64,000 bases of DNA, from NCBI RefSeq assembly GCF_019396385.1, contig NZ_JAHKRN010000017.1:89816-153815 (forward strand), read 5' to 3'. The notes below the pieces were generated by a model. It was given only the letters and a program-made list of their open reading frames with translations. It made no database searches and was not told the DNA's origin. This document shows, piece by piece, positions 24,724 to 31,537 of the stretch. Numbering within the stretch: position 1 is the stretch's first letter; each line of letters opens with the position of its first letter. Both the position numbers and the translations under genes were made by a program. This stretch comes from Nonomuraea harbinensis (GTDB lineage Bacteria; Actinomycetota; Actinomycetes; Streptosporangiales; Streptosporangiaceae).

Positions 24724-25532
24724 TGGGAGGCGTCGAGCTGACCCCCGGTGTCCGTTATGACATGCCGGCCGCCTTCGGGCCGTCGGTGGCCCCCGACGTG
24801 GAGGAGGGTTTCGACATCCGGGGCTCGGAGATCTTCTTCGAGACCTCGCCCGAGGCGGTCGAAGCCCTGCTGCCGCGCTGGTTCCGCCCGGCTGAGCGGC
24901 CCGTGGTCTCGGTGTGCTACCGCCACATGATCCGGATGGGCTGGATGGGCGGCAGGGACTACCGGCTGGTCACCTTCCGGGTCACCACGCACTGCGACGC
25001 GGTGGAGGGGTCGCCGGTGAACCCGTACTCCTGGGTGATCTGGGAGTCCGACTGCGCTCCCGTACTGGCCGGGCGGGAGCTCATGGGGTCGCCGAAGCTC
25101 TTCGCCGACATCCCCGTGGCGCGGGCCGGCGGGGAGGACCACGAGTTCACCTGTCACGAGTACGAGGCGTTGCTGGTCCGCGGCCGGCTGCACGGGCTGC
25201 GGGAGGTCTCGCGCCCGGAGCTCGACGCCGCGCTGGAGCGGATGCGCGAGGCGCGCAGCTACTACTGGAAGTACATCCCGGGTCCGGGCGGCACCGTCGA
25301 CGCCGACTATCCCGTCGCGATCCGGATGGACATCCCGTACGTCCAGATGTGGAAGGGCGCCGGGGAGCTTGAGCTGAACGTCCCGACCGCGGTGGAGGCG
25401 CCCTACTCAAGCAAGATCATGGCGGCTCTGGCGGCGCTGCCCCGGCTCTCGCAGCTCACCGCCTCCAGCTGGCACGCCGTCGACTGCAAGCTGTTCCGCG
25501 GTGAGACCCGGCGTCTCGACCTTCCGGCGTAG
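24723..25532 (+). CDS. Acetoacetate-decarboxylase-family protein
   Basis: The 269-residue protein resembles the ADC fold: SPEAVEALLPRWFRP near residue 45, then PYSWVIWESDCAPVLAGRELMGSPKLFADIPV around residues 100-130. In true acetoacetate decarboxylases this segment reads PKK, where the first lysine forms the Schiff base and its neighbour lowers its pKa; here the pair is PKL. It may therefore be a hydratase or aldolase-like relative of the superfamily rather than a decarboxylase. It is translationally coupled to LLM 2 (TGATG), so it probably acts on that enzyme's product or substrate. Confidence 0.75.
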   Translation: MGGVELTPGVRYDMPAAFGPSVAPDVEEGFDIRGSEIFFETSPEAVEALLPRWFRPAERPVVSVCYRHMIRMGWMGGRDYRLVTFRVTTHCDAVEGSPVNPYSWVIWESDCAPVLAGRELMGSPKLFADIPVARAGGEDHEFTCHEYEALLVRGRLHGLREVSRPELDAALERMREARSYYWKYIPGPGGTVDADYPVAIRMDIPYVQMWKGAGELELNVPTAVEAPYSSKIMAALAALPRLSQLTASSWHAVDCKLFRGETRRLDLPA

Positions 25533-25547
25533 GGCCGTAGGGCCGTC

Positions 25548-25583
25548 GGGCCGGCGCGGTCGTGGAGGGATCCTCGCCGGCCC
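25548..25583. terminator. Possible bidirectional terminator
   Basis: A 9-bp perfect stem (25548-25556 with 25575-25583) with an 18-base loop lies between the convergent decarboxylase-like and SDR genes. Confidence 0.5.
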
Positions 25584-25594
25584 GGAGAGCTGGT

Positions 25595-26368
25595 TCACGC
25601 CTCGACGGTCGACACCTTCGGCATGAGGGCGGCGGTCCAGCCGCCGTCGACGGGGATGTCCGCCCCGCTGACGTACGCGGCGTCCGGGCCGAGAAGGAAG
25701 GCCACCACGGCTGCGACGTCCTCCGGGACGCCGACGCGGCCGAGGGGCACCTGCGCGCCGCGCCGCTCCATGACACCCGGCTTCTCAAGCCCGGCACGGG
25801 TCATTCCGGTGAACGTGGAACCCGGCGAGACCACGTTGCACCGGATGCCGTCCGGACCCCACTCCCTGGCGATCTGACGGGCCAGCATGCTCACGGCCGC
25901 CTTGTTCGAGCAGTACGCCCCTACGTCGGCGGTGGGATGGGTGCCGGAGACGGAGGCGGTCACGACGATGCTCCCCCGCGCCCCGCGGAGCGCCTCGTAG
26001 CACTCCTGGGCCAGGCGCAGGCAGGCGCGGGTGTTGATCGAGAAATCCCGGTCCCAGACCTCGGCGCGGACGTCCTTGAGCGGCGCCGGTGAGATCACGC
26101 CCGCGTTGCTCACCAGCCCGTCGAGCCCGCCGCCGAGATGGTCCAGGGCGGTGGACACGGCCTGGACCAGGGAAGCGTCCCGGCCCAGGTCCACCTGGAC
26201 CGCGAGCGCGCCGGGCCCCAGCTCGCGCGCCAGATCATCGACGCCGGACGCGTCGATGTCCAGGAGGGCGATCCGCAGGTCCTCCCCGGCGCGGGCCGCG
26301 TCCGAAGCCAGCCTCCGGGCGACCGCGCGTCCGATCCCCGAAGCGGCTCCCGTGACGATGGTCCTCAT
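25595..26368 (-). CDS. Short-chain dehydrogenase/reductase (SDR) 1
   Basis: The ATG at MRTIVTGAASGIGRA, preceded by GGAGGGCCACC, gives 257 residues. The Rossmann motif TGAASGIG is at about residues 6-13, NAG near residue 88, and the catalytic Ser and YxxxK in YCSNK at about residue 155. It oxidises or reduces a secondary alcohol or ketone with NAD(P). It is transcribed from its own promoter with an operator just downstream of the -10 box and is convergent to the decarboxylase-like gene. Confidence 0.88.
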   Translation of the reverse strand: MRTIVTGAASGIGRAVARRLASDAARAGEDLRIALLDIDASGVDDLARELGPGALAVQVDLGRDASLVQAVSTALDHLGGGLDGLVSNAGVISPAPLKDVRAEVWDRDFSINTRACLRLAQECYEALRGARGSIVVTASVSGTHPTADVGAYCSNKAAVSMLARQIAREWGPDGIRCNVVSPGSTFTGMTRAGLEKPGVMERRGAQVPLGRVGVPEDVAAVVAFLLGPDAAYVSGADIPVDGGWTAALMPKVSTVEA

Positions 26369-26390
26369 GGTGGCCCTCCTGTCCAATTCG

Positions 26391-26404
26391 TGATCGATTG
26401 ATCA
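26391..26404. promoter_or_regulatory. Putative TetR operator, site 5
   Basis: TGATCGATTGATCA is an inverted repeat with 5 of 6 paired arm positions, differing from the consensus at two symmetrical positions (T for G, A for C). It directly follows the -10 box of SDR 1, at the likely transcription start. Confidence 0.5.
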
Positions 26405-26405
26405 G

Positions 26406-26435
26406 AACGTAGAGCTTCCACGGAATTCGAGTCAA
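26406..26435 (-). promoter_or_regulatory. Putative promoter of SDR 1
   Basis: On the minus strand TTGACT (26430-26435) and TACGTT (26406-26411) are separated by 18 bases, a good sigma-70-like pair. The operator at 26391-26404 begins one base downstream of the -10 box. Confidence 0.55.
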
Positions 26436-26523
26436 GTGTCCGCCGCCAGTCAGGCGGCGGTGTGGAGCTGCTTGCTCCAGCCGGTCAGGGCATGTTGACA
26501 AAGTCGCCGGCCTCAGTAGATGC

Positions 26524-26537
26524 TAAGCAAGCGATTA
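26524..26537. promoter_or_regulatory. Putative TetR operator, site 6
   Basis: TAAGCAAGCGATTA has one mismatch to TRAGCR-NN-YGCTYA. It is 39-52 bases upstream of the acyl-CoA dehydrogenase start, and a TTGACA sequence (26495-26500) 23 bases before it may be part of the promoter. Confidence 0.6.
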
Positions 26538-26575
26538 GTTTCTGGATGTCGGGCCATCATGCCGTGCGAGGTCAC

Positions 26576-27721
26576 GTGAAGCGCAGCGTCTACAACTCCG
26601 ATCACGAGGCGTTCCGGAGTTCGGTTCGTACGTTTCTCGACCGGCACGTGTGGCCGCGCACCGAGCAGTTCATCGACGAGCGGGCGTTCCCGCGCGACCT
26701 CTGGATCGAAGCGGGCAAATTGGGCTTTCTGGGGCTGGGAGTCCCCGAGCACTACGGCGGCTCGGAATCGGGCGACTACCGCTACAGCGCCCTGCTCGGC
26801 GAGGAGCTCGCCCATGTGTCGGCGGCGCTGGCCTCCTCGCTCAGCATCCACTACGACGTGGTGGCCCCGTACCTGGTGGAACTCGCCGGCGAGACGCAGC
26901 GGCGGCGTTGGCTGCCCGGGTTCTGCTCTGGAGAGCTGGTCACGGCGATCGCCATGACCGAGCCGAGCGCCGGATCGGACCTCGCGGCGCTGCGAACCAC
27001 CGCGGTGCGCGACGGTGACGTCTGGGTGCTCAACGGTGCGAAGACCTTCATCACCAACGGCTGCTCGGCGGATCTGGTGATCGTGGCCGCCAGCACCAGC
27101 CCGGCCAGAAAGGCCAGGGGGATCACGCTCTTCGCCGTCGAGGCGGGGACGGACGGGTTCACCCGCGGCCGGAAGCTGGACAAGGTGGGGCAGCCCGAGG
27201 CCGACACGGCCGAGCTGTTCTTCGACGACGTCCGCGTGCCGCACGGGAACGTCATCGGCGAGGTCGACGGCGGGTTCGTCCACATGATGGAGCGGCTTCC
27301 GCAAGAGCGGCTCAGCGCGGCCGTGTCCAACGTGGCCAACGCCGCGCAGATCCTCCGGGAGACCATCGAGTACGCCAAGGAACGCCGGGCCTTCGGCCGC
27401 CCGGTTGGCGCATTCCAGTACAACAAGTTCAGGCTCGCCGAGCTCGTCACCCAGATCGAGGTCTCACAGGCGTACGTTGACCAGGCGATCGCGGCGCACG
27501 CCGAGGGGCGGCTGACGGCGGTGGACGCGGCCAAGGCGAAGTGGTGGTCGGCGCACGTGCAGAACGAGGTGATCGACGCCTGCGTCCAGTTGCACGGCGG
27601 CTACGGCTACATGAACGAGTACCGCGTGGCGCGTGCCTGGCGGGACGCCCGCGTGACCCCCATCTGGGCCGGCTCCAACGAGATCATGAAGGAGCTCATC
27701 GGCCGGGACCTCGGTCTGTGA
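26576..27721 (+). CDS. Acyl-CoA dehydrogenase
   Basis: GTG preceded by GAGG gives 381 residues (VKRSVYNSDHEAFRSS), the standard ACAD length; ATGs further upstream lie in or before the operator. FAD-binding motifs include AMTEPSAGSDLAALRT (about residue 124), FITNG, QLHGGYGYMNEY and the C-terminal AGSNEIMKELIGR. The position of the catalytic Glu of MCAD (xEGT) is Ala here, but LPQERL near residue 240 matches the alternative base position of long-chain and isovaleryl-type ACADs, so the enzyme should be active. It introduces the alpha,beta double bond in the CoA ester made by the ligase. Confidence 0.9.
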   Translation: MKRSVYNSDHEAFRSSVRTFLDRHVWPRTEQFIDERAFPRDLWIEAGKLGFLGLGVPEHYGGSESGDYRYSALLGEELAHVSAALASSLSIHYDVVAPYLVELAGETQRRRWLPGFCSGELVTAIAMTEPSAGSDLAALRTTAVRDGDVWVLNGAKTFITNGCSADLVIVAASTSPARKARGITLFAVEAGTDGFTRGRKLDKVGQPEADTAELFFDDVRVPHGNVIGEVDGGFVHMMERLPQERLSAAVSNVANAAQILRETIEYAKERRAFGRPVGAFQYNKFRLAELVTQIEVSQAYVDQAIAAHAEGRLTAVDAAKAKWWSAHVQNEVIDACVQLHGGYGYMNEYRVARAWRDARVTPIWAGSNEIMKELIGRDLGL

Positions 27722-27747
27722 TCCGTGCGCCGGCGCTCGCAGGTATA

Positions 27748-27761
27748 TGAGCAGATGATTA
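27748..27761. promoter_or_regulatory. Putative TetR operator, site 7
   Basis: TGAGCAGATGATTA has one mismatch to the consensus and lies between the acyl-CoA dehydrogenase stop and the phosphotransferase start (66-79 bases upstream). Confidence 0.55.
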
Positions 27762-27826
27762 GCTTTGGTAGGTTGGTTTGGTCGCCCCGCGCTGCGGTTT
27801 CCTGCGACCGGGAAGACGGTGACTGG

Positions 27827-28915
27827 ATGCCGACGCGCGACCACGGTCTCACGGAGAGTCCGCTCGATCCGCCGGCAGTGGATCTGCCAGGCCTCGACCT
27901 CAAGGCGTTCCGGCGGTGGTACGACGCGGAGCGCCCGGACGAGATCGCGGGCCCCCTGAGGGCGAGGATGATCCCGGGTGGGAAGTCGAATCTGACCTAC
28001 GAGGTCACCGACGGCGTGTCGTGGTGGATCGTGCGGCGCCCTCCGCTGGGACACGTGCAGGACACCGCACACGACATGCGCCGCGAGTACACCGTGATGA
28101 CCGCGCTGGCCGGAACGGACGTCCCGGTCCCCGAGACCTACGCCCTGTGCTCCGACCCGGAGGTCCTGGGCGTGCGCTTCTACGTGATGCAGCACGTCGC
28201 GGGCACCGTCTACCGCGATGCCGCGCAGCTCGAAGAGCTGGGCCCCCGGCCCACCGCCGCCATGGCGCGGCAGATGGTCGGTGTCCTCGCGCGCTTGCAC
28301 GCGGTGGACCCCGAGCGGGTGGGGCTGGGCGCCTTCGGCCGGCCGGAACGTTTCCTCGCACGCCAGATCCGCCGCTGGGGCGTCCAGCTCGCGGGCTCGG
28401 CGTCGCGAGAGCTGCCCGACGCGGATCGCCTGCTCAGCCGTCTCGGCGACGAGATCCCGGACACCGACGACGGACGGGCTTCGGGACTCGTCCACGGTGA
28501 CTACCGGCTGGACAACCTCCTGATGGACCTCACGGCCGAGCAGCCGGTCCGCGCCGTGGTCGACTGGGAGATGGCCACGCTGGGCGACCCCCTGGCCGAT
28601 GTCGCGCTGATGCTGGTCTATGACCGCTTGTACCAGGTCGCCGGTGGCGCCACGATCGCCGACTACGGCGCCGCATCCGGATATCCGGGCGCTCGCGAGC
28701 AACTGGAGGCGTACGCCGAGGCGGGCGGGCGCGACCTGGCCCCGCTCGGCTTCCACCTGGGCCTGGCCCATCTCAAGCTCGCGGTCATCCTGGAGGGCAT
28801 CCATTACCGGCATCTGCGGGGGCAGACCCTGGGGCAGGGATTCGACCAGGTGGGCGAGGCGGTCCGGCCGCTGCTCGCCGCCGGACTGGCCGCACTCGAC
28901 GGCCGCTCCGGCTGA
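27827..28915 (+). CDS. APH-family phosphotransferase (ACAD10-like kinase fold)
   Basis: The 362-residue protein from MPTRDHG has the aminoglycoside-phosphotransferase fold: a glycine-rich GGKSNLTYEV near residue 50, the Brenner motif VHGDYRLDNLL (about residue 224) and the metal motif DWEMATLGDPLAD (about residue 245). Genes of this type regularly accompany acyl-CoA dehydrogenases, and in ACAD10/11 the two are fused, where the kinase domain phosphorylates hydroxy-acyl-CoA intermediates. I therefore favour a role in acyl-CoA catabolism over antibiotic resistance. The start is uncertain: the frame is open 34 codons further upstream into the operator region. Confidence 0.8.
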   Translation: MPTRDHGLTESPLDPPAVDLPGLDLKAFRRWYDAERPDEIAGPLRARMIPGGKSNLTYEVTDGVSWWIVRRPPLGHVQDTAHDMRREYTVMTALAGTDVPVPETYALCSDPEVLGVRFYVMQHVAGTVYRDAAQLEELGPRPTAAMARQMVGVLARLHAVDPERVGLGAFGRPERFLARQIRRWGVQLAGSASRELPDADRLLSRLGDEIPDTDDGRASGLVHGDYRLDNLLMDLTAEQPVRAVVDWEMATLGDPLADVALMLVYDRLYQVAGGATIADYGAASGYPGAREQLEAYAEAGGRDLAPLGFHLGLAHLKLAVILEGIHYRHLRGQTLGQGFDQVGEAVRPLLAAGLAALDGRSG

Positions 28916-28918
28916 TCT

Positions 28919-28949
28919 CCGGCGCGCCCGGCCGGGGAGGGCGCGCCGG
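28919..28949. terminator. Bidirectional hairpin terminator
   Basis: An 11-bp perfect GC stem (28919-28929 with 28939-28949) with a 9-base loop lies between the convergent phosphotransferase and nitroreductase genes. Confidence 0.75.
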
Positions 28950-28958
28950 CCGGCTCCC

Positions 28959-29399
28959 TCACACGCGTTCGAGCACGAACACCGGGATGAGCCGCTCCGT
29001 ACGCCGCTGGTACTCCTCGTACGGGGGATAGGCCGCGGTGGCGACGTCCCACCATTCACCGCGCTCCTCCCCGGACAGCAGCCGGGCGCGGTAGGCGGCC
29101 CGGTGGGGGCCGTCCTGGAGCTCCACCTCGGGGCAGGCGAGCAGGTTGTGGTACCAGAGCGGGTTCTCGGGGGCTCCGCCCAGTGACGCGACCGCCGCGT
29201 AGGCGCCATCGCGCTCGACCCGGATGACGGGGGTCTTGCGTAGCTTGCCGGACTTCGCGCCCACCGACGTGATCACCACGATCGGCCAGTCTTGCTCCCC
29301 GATGGTGCCGCCCCTCGCGCCGCCGGACGCCTCGTACTCGGCGACCTGCTCGCGGACGTTGGCCTTCGGGCTGGCTGCGTAGTCCCCTTCCAGTGCCAC
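28959..29399 (-). CDS. Deazaflavin (F420)-dependent nitroreductase-family protein
   Basis: The 146-residue protein (GTG start, GGAG upstream) has the DDN-type split barrel with GAKSGKLRKTPVIRV (about residues 47-61) and the GGAPENPLWYHNLLACPEVEL block that binds F420 in this family. Members reduce nitro compounds, quinones or enones with F420H2. In this cluster it could reduce an unsaturated intermediate, or supply protection against quinone-like by-products. It is divergent from SDR 2, with the operator at 29454-29467 in the shared promoter region, so both genes may be controlled together. Confidence 0.85.
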   Translation of the reverse strand: MALEGDYAASPKANVREQVAEYEASGGARGGTIGEQDWPIVVITSVGAKSGKLRKTPVIRVERDGAYAAVASLGGAPENPLWYHNLLACPEVELQDGPHRAAYRARLLSGEERGEWWDVATAAYPPYEEYQRRTERLIPVFVLERV

Positions 29400-29453
29400 G
29401 GGCTTCTCCTCGGTTGACGGTTCGGCCGCACGCTCGTTAGCGTACGCATCATC

Positions 29454-29467
29454 TAAGCAACTGCTTA
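29454..29467. promoter_or_regulatory. Putative TetR operator, site 8
   Basis: TAAGCAACTGCTTA is a perfect inverted repeat and an exact match to TRAGCR-NN-YGCTYA. It lies 28-41 bases upstream of SDR 2 and 55-68 upstream of the divergent nitroreductase gene. Confidence 0.65.
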
Positions 29468-29494
29468 CAAAAAACGCAATCAGGAGGTGCGGCT

Positions 29495-30247
29495 GTGGGC
29501 GGCAGCGAACGCTTCGCCGGCAAGGTGGCGGTGGTGACCGGAGCCAGCCGCGGCATCGGCCTGGCGATCGCGCGGCGCATCGTGACCGAGGGCGGCCGGG
29601 TGTGCGTCACCGGCCGCCGCGAGGCTGGGCTGGCCGAAGCGGTGGCCCTGCTCGGCGGCCCCGGTCACGCGTTCCACAGCGCCGGCGCCTCCGACGACGA
29701 GGACCACCAGGCGCAGACCGTCCGGAAGGTCGTGGACCGGTTCGGCCGGATCGACGTGCTGGTCAACAACACGGGCGTCAATCCCGCGTATGGGCCGCTC
29801 TTCGACGCGGAGCGGAGCGCGCTGCGCAAGATCATGGAAGTGAACGTCATCGCCGCGCTGTCTTGGGCGCGCCTGGCCTGCCGGACCGCGAGCTGCGGCG
29901 TCATCGTGAACGTGGCCTCGGCCGCGGGGCTGCGACCGGCGGACAAGATCGGCTTCTATGGCACGAGCAAGGCCGCACTCATGCACCTGACCCGGCAACT
30001 GGCCGCCGAGCTGGCACCGGACGTGCGCGTGAACGCGGTCGCCCCGGCCGTCGTGCGCACCAGGTTCGCCGGGGCCCTCATCGACGGCAAGGAGCAGGCT
30101 CTGGCCGGGACGTATCCGCTGGGCCGGCTGGGCGAGCCGGAGGACGTGGCGGCCGCGGTCGCCTTCCTGGCCTCGGACGACGCCTCCTGGGTCACGGGCC
30201 AGACCCTGGTCGTGGACGGCGGGCTGACGCTGACGGGCGGTATCTGA
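29495..30247 (+). CDS. Short-chain dehydrogenase/reductase (SDR) 2
   Basis: A GTG start with AGGAGG upstream gives 250 residues. TGASRGIG (about residues 13-20), NNTG near residue 91 and YGTSK (about residue 155) are the cofactor and catalytic motifs; the C-terminus GQTLVVDGGLTL is typical of FabG-like SDRs. It probably oxidises a beta-hydroxy or other secondary alcohol intermediate. A short, broken reading frame follows in the same direction. Confidence 0.88.
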   Translation: MGGSERFAGKVAVVTGASRGIGLAIARRIVTEGGRVCVTGRREAGLAEAVALLGGPGHAFHSAGASDDEDHQAQTVRKVVDRFGRIDVLVNNTGVNPAYGPLFDAERSALRKIMEVNVIAALSWARLACRTASCGVIVNVASAAGLRPADKIGFYGTSKAALMHLTRQLAAELAPDVRVNAVAPAVVRTRFAGALIDGKEQALAGTYPLGRLGEPEDVAAAVAFLASDDASWVTGQTLVVDGGLTLTGGI

Positions 30248-30280
30248 AGACCACGCTGACCACGAGGAGAGGTTGATCTG

Positions 30281-30510
30281 GTGGCCATCGATCTGGCTCA
30301 TGAGCCGCACATCGTGGATCTGGCCGCACCTCCGGCGGCGACATCCTGCTCGGCCGGTTCCTGCGTGAGGTGCGCCCGTTCCGCATCTACGACGGGCCGT
30401 CGGAGACGCACCGGTGGGCCATCGCTTGCCGCGCGCTGCGCCGGAACGCCCAGACATCACCGCGGCCCGCGGTGCCGACCCTGATGCGTGACAGGTGCCG
30501 CGTCCTCCGC
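30281..30510 (+). pseudogene. Remnant of an acyl-CoA dehydrogenase gene
   Basis: After GAGGAGAGG and a GTG (30281) a frame reads VAIDLAHEPHIVDLA and then loses sense. In a different frame, bases 30337-30450 encode GDILLGRFLREVRPFRIYDG followed by PSETHRWAIACRALRRNA, which is the C-terminal signature of an acyl-CoA dehydrogenase. No in-frame stop ends it; the frame runs on into the opposite kinase gene. I read this as an internally deleted, frameshifted gene, once the last member of the SDR 2 operon. Confidence 0.65.
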
Positions 30511-30609
30511 CGTCCCGCTAGCGGCCGGGCTCGGATCCTCGCCCTTTCTCGCGTGGTCGGCTCGCTGGGGTGCGGGCGATCCGGGTGCTTCTGCTCGTCG
30601 CCTGACCCG

Positions 30610-31497
30610 CTAGCTGAGCACCCGGCCCACCATCCGCGCGTACATCCGCCCCGGGCTGGGAGAGGACGTGAGGAAGCCCGGCAGCATCGGCAGCGCCACC
30701 GCGAACGGTTCCAGCAACCGGTAGAGCTCGTCGGCGTCGGCGGGCCGGTCGCCCGGCTGCTTCTCCAGCAGCCGGGCCAGGAGGGCGCCCAGCCCGGCGG
30801 GAAGCCCGGGGATGGCCGGTGGCCGCTCCTTCACCTGCTTCTCGAACACCACGTAGTCGGTCGGCCCGGTGAACAGCTGCCTGCCCGTCAGCATCTCGTG
30901 CAGGACGCAGCCCAGGGAGTAGAGGTCGCTGCGGGGCTCGGCGACGCCGTGCTGGATCTGCTCCGGGGCCATGTAGGCGGGCGTGCCCAGGATCTGCCCG
31001 ATCCGGGTGAAGGTCGTCACGTCGGCGTCCCGGAGCATGGCCAGGCCGAAGTCGAGCACCTTGACGCTGCCGTCGGGGCAGAGCATGAGGTTGGTCGGCT
31101 TGAGGTCGCGGTGACAGATCGACAGCGCGTGCGCGGCCGTCAGGACGGCGCAGGCCTGCGCGGCGATGGCGGCGGCCCACGGCACCGGCAGCGGCCCGTG
31201 CTCGCTCACCACGTCGGCCACCGTGACGCCCTCGATGAACTGCATCACCTGGTAGAGCCGCTGCTCGTGGGTGCCGAAGTCATAGAGGACGGGGGCGCCC
31301 GGGTGTTCGAGCCGGGCCAGGATGCGCGCCTCGCGGGTGAAGCGGAGCTCCAGCTCCTGATCGGGGCCGCTGGGCAGGCGCAGCAGCTTGACCGCGACCT
31401 TGCGATCGAGGTGGCGGTCGTGGCCCGCGTAGACGGCGCCCATGCCGCCCTGGCCGAGAGGAAGATCGTCGAGCACATAGCGGTCGCCGATGACCAT
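30610..31497 (-). CDS. Soluble Ser/Thr protein kinase (Hanks type)
   Basis: The 295-residue protein is a compact kinase domain with few additions: GQGGMGAVYAG (glycine loop, about residue 15), VAVKLL (Lys about residue 36), HRDLKPTNLML (catalytic loop, about residue 134), DFGLA and GTPAYMAPEQIQ (about residue 171). Membrane helix and PASTA or sensor domains are absent, so it is probably cytoplasmic. The next gene upstream on the same strand, 41 bases away, is a DNA methylase, and the PP2C phosphatase is divergent from that. Confidence 0.9.
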   Translation of the reverse strand: MVIGDRYVLDDLPLGQGGMGAVYAGHDRHLDRKVAVKLLRLPSGPDQELELRFTREARILARLEHPGAPVLYDFGTHEQRLYQVMQFIEGVTVADVVSEHGPLPVPWAAAIAAQACAVLTAAHALSICHRDLKPTNLMLCPDGSVKVLDFGLAMLRDADVTTFTRIGQILGTPAYMAPEQIQHGVAEPRSDLYSLGCVLHEMLTGRQLFTGPTDYVVFEKQVKERPPAIPGLPAGLGALLARLLEKQPGDRPADADELYRLLEPFAVALPMLPGFLTSSPSPGRMYARMVGRVLS

Positions 31498-31537
31498 ATG
31501 CCCCCCTCCCGCGCCCTTCCGGGGAAAAACTACACCG

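Noticed and set aside
27827..28915. Aminoglycoside resistance gene
   Set aside because: The fold is APH-like, but the acyl-CoA dehydrogenase neighbour and the shared operator point to acyl-CoA metabolism as in ACAD10-type kinases.
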